Below, piece by piece: positions 26,218 to 36,709 of a DNA stretch of 52,334 bases. The number at the start of each line of letters is the position of its first letter. Within the stretch, counting starts at the first letter, position 1. This stretch comes from Paraburkholderia solitsugae (GTDB lineage: Bacteria; Pseudomonadota; Gammaproteobacteria; Burkholderiales; Burkholderiaceae): NCBI RefSeq assembly GCF_013177695.1, contig NZ_WOEY01000112.1, forward strand, positions 1-52,334, given 5' to 3'. The position numbers and the translations under genes were made by a program. Below the pieces are notes generated by a model. The model did no database searches and was not told where the DNA came from. It saw only the letters and a program-made list of their open reading frames with translations.

Positions 26218-26545
26218 TTTTGTCTCCGGTCCCATGCAGCATCGCTGCGCCCCGTCTCGCGCCCCGAGGCCAACGGCTCGGGGTTCAGCGCTTCCCGCCG
26301 CCGGCTTCATAGCGCCGGCCGCCCGCTGCTCGCCGCGCCCCAAGCGCCACGCGCCGCACCCGCCCATCCGGACAGGTAAGCCAGACGCCATTCCATACTT
26401 TTTGTTTCGAAATAAGCGACCCGGACTGATCTTATCAAACCTTTAGGTGAAGCCTACAGTTCGATCAACACCTTTTGGTTTGCACATCCGTCAGCGAATT
26501 CGTTACCCCACCTATTCGCCCACCCAAAACATTCAGGAGACATTC
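26218..26545. other. divergent promoter region between LysR gene and gcl
   Basis: No gene is visible. About 26395-26480 is clearly richer in A/T than the surroundings and holds a short palindrome ACCTTTAGGT near 26438-26447. This is where LysR operators and both promoters are expected. I could not pick one convincing T-N11-A site over others. Confidence 0.5.
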
Positions 26546-28321
<1,776 letters not shown>

Positions 28322-28439
28322 GCGTCCTGACGCGTTGACACGCGCTTTGACACGATGAGCATCACATGAGCGCGGCTCGGCATCACTGAGCCGCGCTCAT
28401 GAAGTTATTCCACTGACCGACCAGCGAGACACAAGCACC

Positions 28440-29249
28440 ATGCCGAAATTTGCAGCGAATCTCACCATGCTGTTCAACGAAGTCCCGTTCCTCGACCGCT
28501 TTGCGGCAGCAGCGGACGCGGGCTTCAACGCCGTCGAATTCCTGTTTCCGTATCCGTATCAGATCGCTGAATTGAGCGAACGTCTGCAGCAGAACCGTCT
28601 CAAGCTCGTGCTGCACAACTTGCCCGCGGGCAACTGGGAAGCAGGTGAACGCGGCATCGCGTGCCTGCCGGATCGCGTGGGCGAATTTCAGGAAGGGGTT
28701 GGCCGCGCGATCGAATACGCAACCGCCCTGAAAGTGCCGCAATTGAACTGCCTCGTCGGCATTCCGACGGCGGGCGTCGATGCGGACAAGGCGCGCTCGA
28801 CGATCGTCGACAACCTGCGCTTCGCCGCGGGCGAACTGAAAAAAGCCGGCATCAAGCTGCTGGTCGAGCCGTGCAATTCGTACGACATCCCCGGCTTCGC
28901 GCTGAACCGTTCGGGCGAAGGCCTCGACGTGATTCGCGCGGTGGGTTCGGACAATCTGTTCCTGCAATACGACATCTATCACATGCAGCGGATGGAAGGC
29001 GAACTCGCGGCGACCATCAAGAAGAACCTGCCGCAGATCGCGCACATCCAGCTCGCCGACAACCCGGGCCGCAACGAACCGGGCACCGGTGAAATCAACT
29101 ACCCGTTCCTGTTCGACCTGCTCGATTCGCTCGGCTACGAAGGCTACGTCGGTTGCGAATACAAGCCGCGCACGACCACTGCCGCCGGCCTCGGCTGGGT
29201 GCAGAGCTTGGCCGGGCAATCCCGCGGCGCAGCCCACGCCGCTGCCTGA
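28440..29249 (+). CDS. hyi: hydroxypyruvate isomerase
   Basis: TIM-barrel isomerase that interconverts hydroxypyruvate and tartronate semialdehyde. The 269-residue protein starts MPKFAANLTMLFNEVPFLDR. Catalytic glutamates are Glu143 (LLVEPCNSYD) and Glu240 (VGCEYKP), spaced as in E. coli Hyi. It lies 118 nt after gcl and 57 nt before glxR, all in one direction, in the conserved gene order of the glycerate pathway. Confidence 0.95.
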   Translation: MPKFAANLTMLFNEVPFLDRFAAAADAGFNAVEFLFPYPYQIAELSERLQQNRLKLVLHNLPAGNWEAGERGIACLPDRVGEFQEGVGRAIEYATALKVPQLNCLVGIPTAGVDADKARSTIVDNLRFAAGELKKAGIKLLVEPCNSYDIPGFALNRSGEGLDVIRAVGSDNLFLQYDIYHMQRMEGELAATIKKNLPQIAHIQLADNPGRNEPGTGEINYPFLFDLLDSLGYEGYVGCEYKPRTTTAAGLGWVQSLAGQSRGAAHAAA

Positions 29250-29306
29250 TCGACCCATTGATCACATCAGGCACACCTCCCCAAACAACACTGGAGATTT
29301 AGACAC

Positions 29307-30215
29307 ATGGCAAAGATCGGTTTCATCGGCCTCGGCATCATGGGCGCGCACATGGCGCGCAACCTCATCAAGGGCGGTCACACGCTGTTCGTGAATGGCG
29401 CGTACCCGGTGCCGGAAGATCTGAGCAAGACGACCACCGTCGTCGCCAATTCGACCGCTGTGGCACAAGCCGCCGACATCGTCATCATCATGGTGCCGGA
29501 CACGCCTGACGTCGCCAACGTGCTGTTCGCCGACGACGGCGTCGCCGCCGGCCTCACGCAGGGCAAGCTGGTGATCGACATGAGCTCGATCTCGCCGCTC
29601 GACACGCAAGCCTTCGCGAAGAAGATCAACGCACTCGGCGCCGACTACCTCGATGCGCCGGTATCCGGTGGCGAAGTCGGCGCGCGTGAAGCGTCGCTGA
29701 CGATCATGGTCGGTGGTCCGGAAAAGGCTTTCGCATTGGCCAAGCCGCTGTTCGAACTGATGGGCAAGAACATCTCGCTGATCGGCGACAACGGCGCGGG
29801 TCAAACCTGCAAGGTCGCGAACCAGATCATCGTCGCGCTGAACATCGAAGCGGTGGCTGAAGCCCTGCTGTTCGCTTCGCGCTCGGGCGCCGATCCGGAG
29901 CGCGTGCGTAAGGCATTGATGGGTGGCTTCGCTTCGTCGCGCATCCTCGAAGTGCATGGCGAGCGCATGACCAAGCGCAAGTTCGATCCGGGCTTCCGCA
30001 TCGAACTGCACCAGAAGGATCTGAACCTCGCACTGGACGGCGCACGCAAGCTCGGCATCGCTCTGCCGCACACGGCGAGCGCGCAACAACTGTTCAGCGT
30101 GTGCGCAGCGAACGGCGGCAAGGCATGGGACCACTCGGCAATGGTCCGTGCACTGGAAATCATGGCGAACTACGAAGTCGCGCAAGCGCCGGGTAGCGAC
30201 GCCAAGGCGGCTTAA
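29307..30215 (+). CDS. glxR: tartronate-semialdehyde reductase (2-hydroxy-3-oxopropionate reductase)
   Basis: NAD(P)H-dependent beta-hydroxyacid dehydrogenase that reduces tartronate semialdehyde to D-glycerate, completing the route begun by gcl. The 302-residue protein has the Rossmann motif GFIGLGIMG at 5-13, the substrate-binding segment DAPVSGGEVGA, and catalytic Lys169 in GAGQTCKVANQI. The family also includes GarR; the operon context favours the glyoxylate role. An imperfect hairpin follows the stop codon. Confidence 0.95.
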   Translation: MAKIGFIGLGIMGAHMARNLIKGGHTLFVNGAYPVPEDLSKTTTVVANSTAVAQAADIVIIMVPDTPDVANVLFADDGVAAGLTQGKLVIDMSSISPLDTQAFAKKINALGADYLDAPVSGGEVGAREASLTIMVGGPEKAFALAKPLFELMGKNISLIGDNGAGQTCKVANQIIVALNIEAVAEALLFASRSGADPERVRKALMGGFASSRILEVHGERMTKRKFDPGFRIELHQKDLNLALDGARKLGIALPHTASAQQLFSVCAANGGKAWDHSAMVRALEIMANYEVAQAPGSDAKAA

Positions 30216-30753
30216 GCAGGAACAAGGTTGCCGTGACGGTTGCGATTTCAACGTGACCGTCCTGGCAACCGCAGGTGGGGCGCCCGGTTCGTCGTGCGGC
30301 ATGCATGGCGGAACGGGCAAATCGTGCCGCTCTGGGCTGAGAGCGGCAAGTGGGGTCCGCAGCGGCACCCGGCGGCGCCGGGGAAGCCTTGGTCGGTCAG
30401 ACGTCGTCGTCGGGTGTCCGGCTGTCGGATTTCAAATTTATGCGTTTTCCGCCAATCTCTCGCAGCGGCTGCATCATGCACGCCGCCTGCCAGCACCTCT
30501 CTGTGCAGGTGTGCTCGCAAGTCCGCTTGCATTTGCTTGCAACTCCGCGCCCGCAGCACGACCTTTTTTGACACATCCCTCCGCGCTTTTCTCCTACACT
30601 CGTTGAGTCTGGTTGCTGGCGTATCAGCGTTCACGTGCGGCTTGCCAATCATCGCAGCACATGTGCTCTGTTTCATTCGCCCGATTCGCAACCAGAGTTC
30701 AACCCGTGAGCGGAATGTGCTTGCGCCGGTAACCCATCTGCAAAGGATTCAGA
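30216..30753. other. intergenic region glxR to DUF3597 gene
   Basis: No gene is supported. An imperfect hairpin at 30226-30270 (GGTTGCC...GGCAACC with inner ACGGT/ACCGT pairing) may end the gcl operon, although no T-run follows. The long open frames here lack ribosome sites and resemble no family. The promoter of the DUF3597 gene must lie in the 3' part; an AAAGGA site precedes its ATG. Confidence 0.5.
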
Positions 30754-31155
30754 ATGAGCATCTTTGGTGACATCGTAAACAAGCTCTTCGGCAAAGCGAA
30801 GCCCGACCAGCCTGCGCCTGCGGTTGAGCCGACACCGGATCCGGCAGCGGCACAAGCTGCTGCTCCGGACGCTGCACCGGCGCCCGCGCCGCTGGCCGAC
30901 GTCGACGTCGCTGCCGTCATGGACCAGTTCGTGAGTGAGAGCGGGCAAACGTTGAACTGGCGCACGTCGATCGTCGACACGCTGAAAGCGCTCGGCGTCG
31001 ACAGCAGCCTCGAGCATCGCAAGCAACTCGCACAGGAACTGAAGTACGACGGCGACACGAACGATTCGGCAAGCATGAACATCTGGCTGCACAAACAGGT
31101 GATGCAAGCGCTGGCGGCGAACGGCGGGAAGTTGCCTCCGGATCTGGCGGCCTAA
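30754..31155 (+). CDS. DUF3597 domain protein
   Basis: A 133-residue small soluble protein of unknown function. It opens with an amphipathic segment (MSIFGDIVNKLFGKAKP), followed by a Pro/Ala-rich linker at about 18-48, then the conserved DUF3597 region with LNWRTSIVDTLKALGVDSS and MNIWLHKQVMQALAANGG. It has no signal peptide and no membrane helix. It is monocistronic, convergent with asparaginase, and followed by a hairpin. Confidence 0.9.
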   Translation: MSIFGDIVNKLFGKAKPDQPAPAVEPTPDPAAAQAAAPDAAPAPAPLADVDVAAVMDQFVSESGQTLNWRTSIVDTLKALGVDSSLEHRKQLAQELKYDGDTNDSASMNIWLHKQVMQALAANGGKLPPDLAA

Positions 31156-31210
31156 CTGCTTGTCGGCGTAGCCTGGTTCCGCCGACAGCGATAAACCTTA
31201 AGCTGAAACG

Positions 31211-31256
31211 ACAACGCGGCGCTCGGGTCGATGACCTGGGCGCCGCGTTGTCATTT
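31211..31256 (+). terminator. probable terminator after DUF3597 gene
   Basis: ACAACGCGGCGC (31211-31222) pairs perfectly with GCGCCGCGTTGT (31240-31251); the 17-nt loop has some inner pairing. Only TCATTT follows, so the T-run is weak. It lies between convergent genes and may serve both strands. Confidence 0.5.
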
Positions 31257-31314
31257 AAGCTTCATGTGTGGGACACGGTTCTGACTTTGAACCGGGCTGC
31301 CCGCGCTCAATCAA

Positions 31315-32358
31315 TCAGTACGTATCGAAAGTCTTCTGCAACGCAACCGGCCCTGTACCGCCCGCGGCCAGTGCGAGCATCAGCAGAACCCGCGCCTTGT
31401 ACGGATTCAGCGAGCCCGCGCTGATAAAGCCGAGTGCATCGTCCGCAGCCGCGCCGTTGCGCATGACGTGGCCTGAGCCCACGCGCGACGAACGCACCAC
31501 CGCCACACCTTGCGAGGCTGCGTCGGCCAATGCCTGTTGCATGGTCGCGTGGATCGAGCCATTGCCCGTGCCCGCCACCACAATGCCGCGCACGCCCGCT
31601 GCCACCACGGCATCCACGGCGATCCGCGAGACGCCTGCATGGCTCACGACAACCTCCACATGCGGCCACTTCGCACCGATCACGAATTCGGTCGCGAGCG
31701 TATGCGGGCGCACCACGCTGCGCTGGAATTCGACGCGGCCGTCCTGCACCCAGCCGAGCGCACCGATCTCCGGAGACTGGAAGGCATCGACGGCATACGT
31801 GCTCGTCTTGACCACGTCGCGTGCGCTGTGAATCTTGTTGTTGAAGGCCACCAGCACGCCCTGCCCGCGTGAGCCCACGTTCGCCGCAACCGTCACGGCA
31901 TTCAGCAGATTCAACGGACCATCGGCGGACAACGCCGATGCCGGGCGCATTGCCGCCGTTAGCACGACCGGCTTGTCCGACTTGATCGTCAGATGCAGCA
32001 GATAAGCTGTTTCTTCGAGTGTGTCGGTGCCATGCGTGACCACCACGCCGTCGACGTCATCAGTGGCCAGCAGCGTGTTGATGCGTTGCGCGAGCGTGGT
32101 CCACAGCGGCATCGCCATGTCTTTGCTGTCGACGCTCGCAATCTGTTCGGGCGCGATCCGCGCGACCGTGGACAAAGCCGGCACCACGGCGAGCAATTGA
32201 TCGACGCCGACCACACCTGCCTGGTAGCCGGACGTGTTGGTGGCGTCCGCAGCCGCCCCGGCGATCGTGCCGCCGGTTGCCAGCACGGCGATGCGCGGCA
32301 ACTGGGGCGTTGCGCCTTCGTTAGAAGGCGTCGCGGAAGAAGAAGTCGAAGTATTCAT
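31315..32358 (-). CDS. L-asparaginase (type II fold)
   Basis: Hydrolyses asparagine to aspartate and ammonia. The frame reaches 32394, but the ATG at 32358 (MNTSTSSSATPSNEG) is the likelier start, giving 347 residues. Active-site residues follow E. coli asparaginase II spacing: Thr31 (ATGGTIAG), Tyr45, Thr111-Asp112 (THGTDTLEET) and Lys184 (ARDVVKTSTYAV). No convincing signal peptide is visible despite the type II-like sequence, so a cytoplasmic location is more likely. It is followed on the same strand only by the convergent hairpin, and cysB lies upstream. Confidence 0.93.
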   Translation of the reverse strand: MNTSTSSSATPSNEGATPQLPRIAVLATGGTIAGAAADATNTSGYQAGVVGVDQLLAVVPALSTVARIAPEQIASVDSKDMAMPLWTTLAQRINTLLATDDVDGVVVTHGTDTLEETAYLLHLTIKSDKPVVLTAAMRPASALSADGPLNLLNAVTVAANVGSRGQGVLVAFNNKIHSARDVVKTSTYAVDAFQSPEIGALGWVQDGRVEFQRSVVRPHTLATEFVIGAKWPHVEVVVSHAGVSRIAVDAVVAAGVRGIVVAGTGNGSIHATMQQALADAASQGVAVVRSSRVGSGHVMRNGAAADDALGFISAGSLNPYKARVLLMLALAAGGTGPVALQKTFDTY

Positions 32359-32479
32359 GGCGCCGATTGTAAGCGATGCGCCGCGCGCCGCCATGCGTGA
32401 AAAAATGGATTCCCGTTCGTTTTGAGGTCGCCTCTACGTTCAAACGGCGGATTCAGGTCCGCCGGCGCGCCGCTCGGCC

Positions 32480-32501
32480 CCACGGGTGAATGCACCCGTG
32501 G
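32480..32501 (-). terminator. stem-loop after cysB
   Basis: CCACGGGTG (32480-32488) and CACCCGTGG (32493-32501) form a 9-bp stem with an AATG loop, 32 nt after the cysB stop codon. No T-run follows on the minus strand. Confidence 0.45.
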
Positions 32502-32533
32502 ATCGAGCCGACCCGCGATGGTCCGGCCCGGCC

Positions 32534-33460
32534 TCAAACCGCCTCGCGCAACTGTGCCGCGATTTCCGCTTCGTTCAACTGCGGCGCGAACATTTCGATC
32601 AGCCGGTACGCGTACGCGCGCAGGAACGCGCCCTTGCGCAAGCCGACCCGCGTCGTGCTCGCCTCGAACAGATGCTGCGTATCGAGCGCAACCAGTTCCG
32701 TGTCGCGCTTCGGATCGTAGGCCATGGCCGCGACCACGCCGATACCCATGCCGAGTTCGACGTAAGTCTTGATCACGTCGGCATCGATTGCGGTCAACAC
32801 GACGTCGGGCAACGCGCCCGCTTTCGCGAACGCCTGGTCGATGTGCGAGCGGCCGGTGAAGTCCTGATCGTACGTGACGATCGGGAATTCGGCGATCTCA
32901 TCGAGCGTCAGATTCTCGCGCCCAACCAGCGGATGGCCCTTGGGTACGACCACGATGTGATGCCACGAATAGCACGGGAACGTGACGATATCCGGGAAGC
33001 GGTCGAGCGCCTCCGTCGAAATGCCGATGTCAGCTTCGCCGTTGATGATCATCTGCGCGATCTGTTGCGGGCTGCCCTGGCGCAACGCCAGATGCACCTT
33101 CGGGAACACCTCGGTGAATTGACGAATCACCTTCGGCAGCGCGTAACGCGCTTGCGTATGAGTTGTCGCCACGACGAGGTGGCCGCTGTCCTGATCCGCG
33201 TATTGACGCGCGACGCGGCGCAGATTCTCCGCGTCGAGCAACATCCGCTCGATCAGCTGATGCACCGCCTTGCCCGGCTCGGTGAGACCCGTCAGACGCT
33301 TGCCGCGCCGGATGAAAATATCGACGCCGAGTTCGTCCTCCAGATCCTTGATCTGTTTCGATACGCCCGACTGCGACGTGTACAACACGTTTGCCACCTC
33401 AGTCAGATTCATGTTCTGACGCACGGCCTCGCGCACGAAGCGCAATTGCTGGAAGTTCAT
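32534..33460 (-). CDS. cysB: CysB-type LysR regulator of sulfate assimilation
   Basis: A 308-residue LTTR. The N-terminus MNFQQLRFVREAVRQNMNLT, with YTSQSGVSKQIKDLEDELG, is characteristic of CysB/Cbl. The C-terminal domain binds N-acetylserine or sulfate-related ligands in this family (ATTHTQARYALP segment). It is the last gene of a sbp-cysT-cysW-cysA-cysB series on one strand, 107 nt after cysA, so it probably activates that operon and the wider cysteine regulon. CysB and Cbl cannot be fully separated by eye; context favours CysB. Confidence 0.92.
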   Translation of the reverse strand: MNFQQLRFVREAVRQNMNLTEVANVLYTSQSGVSKQIKDLEDELGVDIFIRRGKRLTGLTEPGKAVHQLIERMLLDAENLRRVARQYADQDSGHLVVATTHTQARYALPKVIRQFTEVFPKVHLALRQGSPQQIAQMIINGEADIGISTEALDRFPDIVTFPCYSWHHIVVVPKGHPLVGRENLTLDEIAEFPIVTYDQDFTGRSHIDQAFAKAGALPDVVLTAIDADVIKTYVELGMGIGVVAAMAYDPKRDTELVALDTQHLFEASTTRVGLRKGAFLRAYAYRLIEMFAPQLNEAEIAAQLREAV

Positions 33461-33567
33461 CTGTATGTCTCCGGTTCTGCCAGAGTTGAGTTATTAGAGT
33501 TTGATTGAAACACCGAGTTTTGTTGCACTACTTGTGGCGCGGCTTGTGCCATCGCCTGTAACCCTAT

Positions 33568-34626
33568 TCATTGCGCCGGAAAAACGCGCAACGCGCGCGG
33601 CACCGCCGTCACACCATCGCCGATCGCCAGTTGCAGATCGCGCCACGATTCGCGATCGAGTTCCGCTTCGAGCACATTGCCCTCGCGGCCCGCCAGTTCC
33701 ACACGCACCGAGCCGCCGAGCGTCACCACACGCCGCACATCGACCACAATGCCTTCGCGGTGGCCAGACGCTTGCGGGTACAGCTGCAGATCGTGCGGAC
33801 GCACATAGGCGAACGCCGGCCCGCTGAAATCAGCCTTGATCGCGACCGGCAGCGCTGCGCCGTCGACCACGAAGCCGCTCGCATCCACCTTGCCATGCAG
33901 ACGGTTCGCCGCACCGAGGAACTCATAGACGAACGAGGTTTGCGGATGATCGTACACGTCCTGCGGACTGCCCACCTGCTCCACATGCCCGCGATTCAAC
34001 ACGACGATACGATCGGCCACTTCGAGCGCTTCTTCCTGATCGTGCGTAACGAAAATCGTCGAGATATGCAGATCGTCATGCAAACGACGCAGCCAGCTGC
34101 GCAACTCCTTGCGCACCTTCGCATCCAGCGCGCCGAACGGCTCGTCGAGCAGCAGCACCTTCGGTTCGACAGCCAACGCGCGCGCCAAGGCAATCCGCTG
34201 CCGCTGACCACCCGACAATTCCGAGGGATAGCGTTGCGCGAGCCAGTCGAGTTGCACGAGCTTCAGCAGTTCATGCACCTTCTCGCGAATCACCGCTTCC
34301 GAAGGCCGCTCCTTGCGGGGCTTCACACGCAAGCCGAACGCGACGTTCTCGAACACCGTCATATGACGGAACAGCGCGTAATGCTGGAACACAAAACCGA
34401 CTTCCCGTTCACGCGCGCCGACCGTTGCGACGTCCTGCCCTTGCAGCACAACCTGGCCGCCGTCCGCGTATTCGAGGCCGGCGATCACCCGCAGCAAGGT
34501 GGTCTTGCCACAACCCGACGGCCCGAGCAGCGCAACCAGTTCACCCGGCGGAAAGTCGAGCGAAACGTTATCGAGCGCGACGAAATCGCCGAAGCGCTTT
34601 TGCAGGTTACGAACGGTGATACCCAT
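33568..34626 (-). CDS. cysA: sulfate/thiosulfate ABC transporter ATPase
   Basis: ATP-binding subunit of the sulfate importer, 352 residues. Walker A GPSGCGKT is at 35-42, the signature LSGGQRQRIALARAL starts at 137, and Walker B/D-loop LLLDEPFGALDAK lies around 158-170. A C-terminal TOBE-like regulatory domain follows from about 240. Its ATG overlaps the cysW stop by 1 nt. It works with CysT, CysW and the binding protein encoded just upstream. Confidence 0.96.
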   Translation of the reverse strand: MGITVRNLQKRFGDFVALDNVSLDFPPGELVALLGPSGCGKTTLLRVIAGLEYADGGQVVLQGQDVATVGAREREVGFVFQHYALFRHMTVFENVAFGLRVKPRKERPSEAVIREKVHELLKLVQLDWLAQRYPSELSGGQRQRIALARALAVEPKVLLLDEPFGALDAKVRKELRSWLRRLHDDLHISTIFVTHDQEEALEVADRIVVLNRGHVEQVGSPQDVYDHPQTSFVYEFLGAANRLHGKVDASGFVVDGAALPVAIKADFSGPAFAYVRPHDLQLYPQASGHREGIVVDVRRVVTLGGSVRVELAGREGNVLEAELDRESWRDLQLAIGDGVTAVPRALRVFPAQ

Positions 34627-35651
34627 TACAGCTCTCCTTGCTTGAGCGGGTGTTGCTGCGATACATGCATTGCATTGACGGACTGTGAAACGAATTGTGA
34701 AGCGGACGTCGGCGTGACAGGCCCTGCATACGCAGGCACATCGCGCGCGGCCGACAGTTCCGCCGACATATGGCGCTCGGCGAGCAGTTTCAGACCGAGC
34801 GTCACGAGCGCCAGTAAGGCCAGCACCGACGCCACGGCAAAGGCCGCCGAGAAGTTGTATTCGTTATAGAGAATCTCGACGTGCAGCGGCATCGTGTCGG
34901 TCTGGCCGCGAATATGGCCGGACACCACCGACACCGCGCCGAACTCGCCCATCGCCCTCGCGTTACACAGAATCACGCCGTACAACAGGCCCCATTTGAC
35001 GTTCGGCAACGTGACGCGCCGAAAGATCTGCCAGCCCGATGCGCCGAGCACGTGCGCGGCCTCTTCTTCATCGTTGCCTTGCGCCTGCATCAGCGGAATC
35101 AGTTCCCGTGCAACGAACGGGAACGTGACGAAGATCGTCGCCAGCACGATGCCCGGCACCGCGAAGATGATCTGCACGTCGTGGTCTTGCAGCCACGGGC
35201 CGAACCAGCCCTGCGCGCCGAACATCAGCACGTAGATCAAACCGGAAATCACCGGCGAGACCGAAAACGGCAGATCGATCAACGTGGTCAGCAACGCCTT
35301 GCCGCGGAAGTCGAACTTGGCGATACACCATGACGCAGCGAGGCCGAACACGAGATTCAGCGGCACCGCGATTGCGGCCGTGATGACGGTGAGCTTGATG
35401 GCCGACAGCGCATCCGGATCGGCCAGCGATTCCAGATAGAAGCCAATGCCCTTGGCCAAGGCCTGATAGAACACGGCGACGAGCGGCACGACGAGAAACA
35501 GTGCGAGAAACAGCAACGCGATGCCAGTCAGAATCCAGCGCACGACGGGCGGCTCGGTGACCGGATCGGGCCGGCGCGTGACATTGAGCGGCGCGCGCGG
35601 CGCCACGGCAACCGCAACGGCGTCCACGCCATTCGAGGTGTTGCGGCTCAT
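34626..35651 (-). CDS. cysW: sulfate ABC transporter permease CysW
   Basis: Inner-membrane permease, 341 residues from the ATG at 35651, which overlaps the cysT stop by 4 nt (ATGA); the frame is open to 35738 but that part is not coding. There are about six hydrophobic helices and the EAA loop FVARELIPLMQAQGNDEEEAA (shortened to VARELIPLMQAQGNDEEEA) that contacts CysA. Residues 1-45 and the last 40 are less conserved than in enteric CysW. Confidence 0.95.
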   Translation of the reverse strand: MSRNTSNGVDAVAVAVAPRAPLNVTRRPDPVTEPPVVRWILTGIALLFLALFLVVPLVAVFYQALAKGIGFYLESLADPDALSAIKLTVITAAIAVPLNLVFGLAASWCIAKFDFRGKALLTTLIDLPFSVSPVISGLIYVLMFGAQGWFGPWLQDHDVQIIFAVPGIVLATIFVTFPFVARELIPLMQAQGNDEEEAAHVLGASGWQIFRRVTLPNVKWGLLYGVILCNARAMGEFGAVSVVSGHIRGQTDTMPLHVEILYNEYNFSAAFAVASVLALLALVTLGLKLLAERHMSAELSAARDVPAYAGPVTPTSASQFVSQSVNAMHVSQQHPLKQGEL

Positions 35652-36544
35652 TGCACACCTCCGCCGATCGCCGCCACGCTCGCAACGGCAGGCGCCGGGC
35701 CTGCGCCGCCACGACTCGTCCGGCGCTGCAGATACCACTGCAGCGTATTGATCAACAACAGCATCAGGAACGACACCACCAGCATCACGACCGCGATGGC
35801 GGTGGCACCGGCGTAGTCGTATTGTTCGAGCTTGGTAATGATCAGCAACGAGGTGATTTCGGATTTCATCGGCACGTTACCGGCGATAAAGATCACCGAA
35901 CCGTACTCGCCGAGCGCCCGCGCGAACGCCAGCGCGAAACCGGTCAACAAGGCGGGGAACACCGCCGGCAGCACCACGCGGCGGAACGTCAGCCAGCGCG
36001 AGGCGCCGAGGCACGCGGCGGCCTCTTCCTGCTCGCGTTCGAACTCTTCGAGCACTGGCTGCACGGTCCGTACGACAAATGGCAAACCGATAAAGGTCAG
36101 CGCGACCAGCACACCCACCGGGGTAAAGGCGATCTTGAGGCCGAGCGGTTCGAGAAACTGCCCGATCCAGCCATTGCCCGCATACACCGCCGCGAGCGAG
36201 ATACCGGCCACCGAAGTAGGCAGCGCGAACGGCAGATCGACCACCGCATCGACGATGCGCTTGAACGGGAACGTATAGCGCACCAGCACCCACGCGACCA
36301 GAAAACCAAACAGCGCATTGATCAGCGCGCCGCCGAGGGCCGAGAAAAACGTGAGGCGATACGACGCGAGCACGCGCGGCGAAGTCACCGCGTGCACGAA
36401 CTGACTCCAGTTGAGCGTGGCGGTCTTGAGAAAGGTCGCTGCAAGCGGAATCAGCACCACGAGGCTCAGATAAGCCACCGTGATGCCGAGTGTCAGGCCA
36501 AAACCGGGCAACGCGCTCGGTTTTCGGAAGGTCAACGTCGTCAT
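35648..36544 (-). CDS. cysT: sulfate ABC transporter permease CysT
   Basis: Second permease of the sulfate importer (also called CysU), 298 residues with about six membrane helices. The EAA loop lies around 155-175 (VVRTVQPVLEEFEREQEEA). It follows the binding-protein gene after a 165-nt gap that contains a strong stem-loop and a triple 13-bp repeat, and overlaps cysW by 4 nt. Confidence 0.95.
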   Translation of the reverse strand: MTTLTFRKPSALPGFGLTLGITVAYLSLVVLIPLAATFLKTATLNWSQFVHAVTSPRVLASYRLTFFSALGGALINALFGFLVAWVLVRYTFPFKRIVDAVVDLPFALPTSVAGISLAAVYAGNGWIGQFLEPLGLKIAFTPVGVLVALTFIGLPFVVRTVQPVLEEFEREQEEAAACLGASRWLTFRRVVLPAVFPALLTGFALAFARALGEYGSVIFIAGNVPMKSEITSLLIITKLEQYDYAGATAIAVVMLVVSFLMLLLINTLQWYLQRRTSRGGAGPAPAVASVAAIGGGVQ

Positions 36545-36599
36545 GCTGAGTACTCTTTCAGGGTTGAGGCCGGTGGCTCTTTTTCCGGCCGCCTGGCTG

Positions 36600-36634
36600 G
36601 CCAGAAAGCGCGCCCCGTGGGCGCGCTTTCTGGC
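36600..36634 (-). promoter_or_regulatory. strong stem-loop between sbp and cysT
   Basis: 36600-36615 pairs with 36619-36634 (core CCAGAAAGCGCGCCC), a 16-bp perfect stem with a 3-nt loop and no T-run. Between a binding-protein gene and its permease genes, such hairpins usually slow decay of the upstream message and let partial read-through proceed, giving more binding protein than permease. Confidence 0.65.
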
Positions 36635-36647
36635 GGGTGTGACTAAC

Positions 36648-36686
36648 GCGTCGAACTGCGGCGTCGAACTGCGGCGTCGAACCGCG
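36648..36686. repeat. three tandem 13-bp repeats
   Basis: GCGTCGAACTGCG occurs at 36648-36660 and 36661-36673, and with one change (GCGTCGAACCGCG) at 36674-36686. It lies in the sbp-cysT gap beside the stem-loop, so copy number could vary by slippage. Confidence 0.9.
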
Positions 36687-36709
36687 CATGTCGTCCAACT
36701 GAGTGCCCG

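Noticed and set aside
30240..30770. Open frame in the glxR to DUF3597 gap
   Set aside because: It overlaps the start of the DUF3597 gene, has no ribosome site, and its composition (Arg, Cys, Ser clusters) is non-coding in character.
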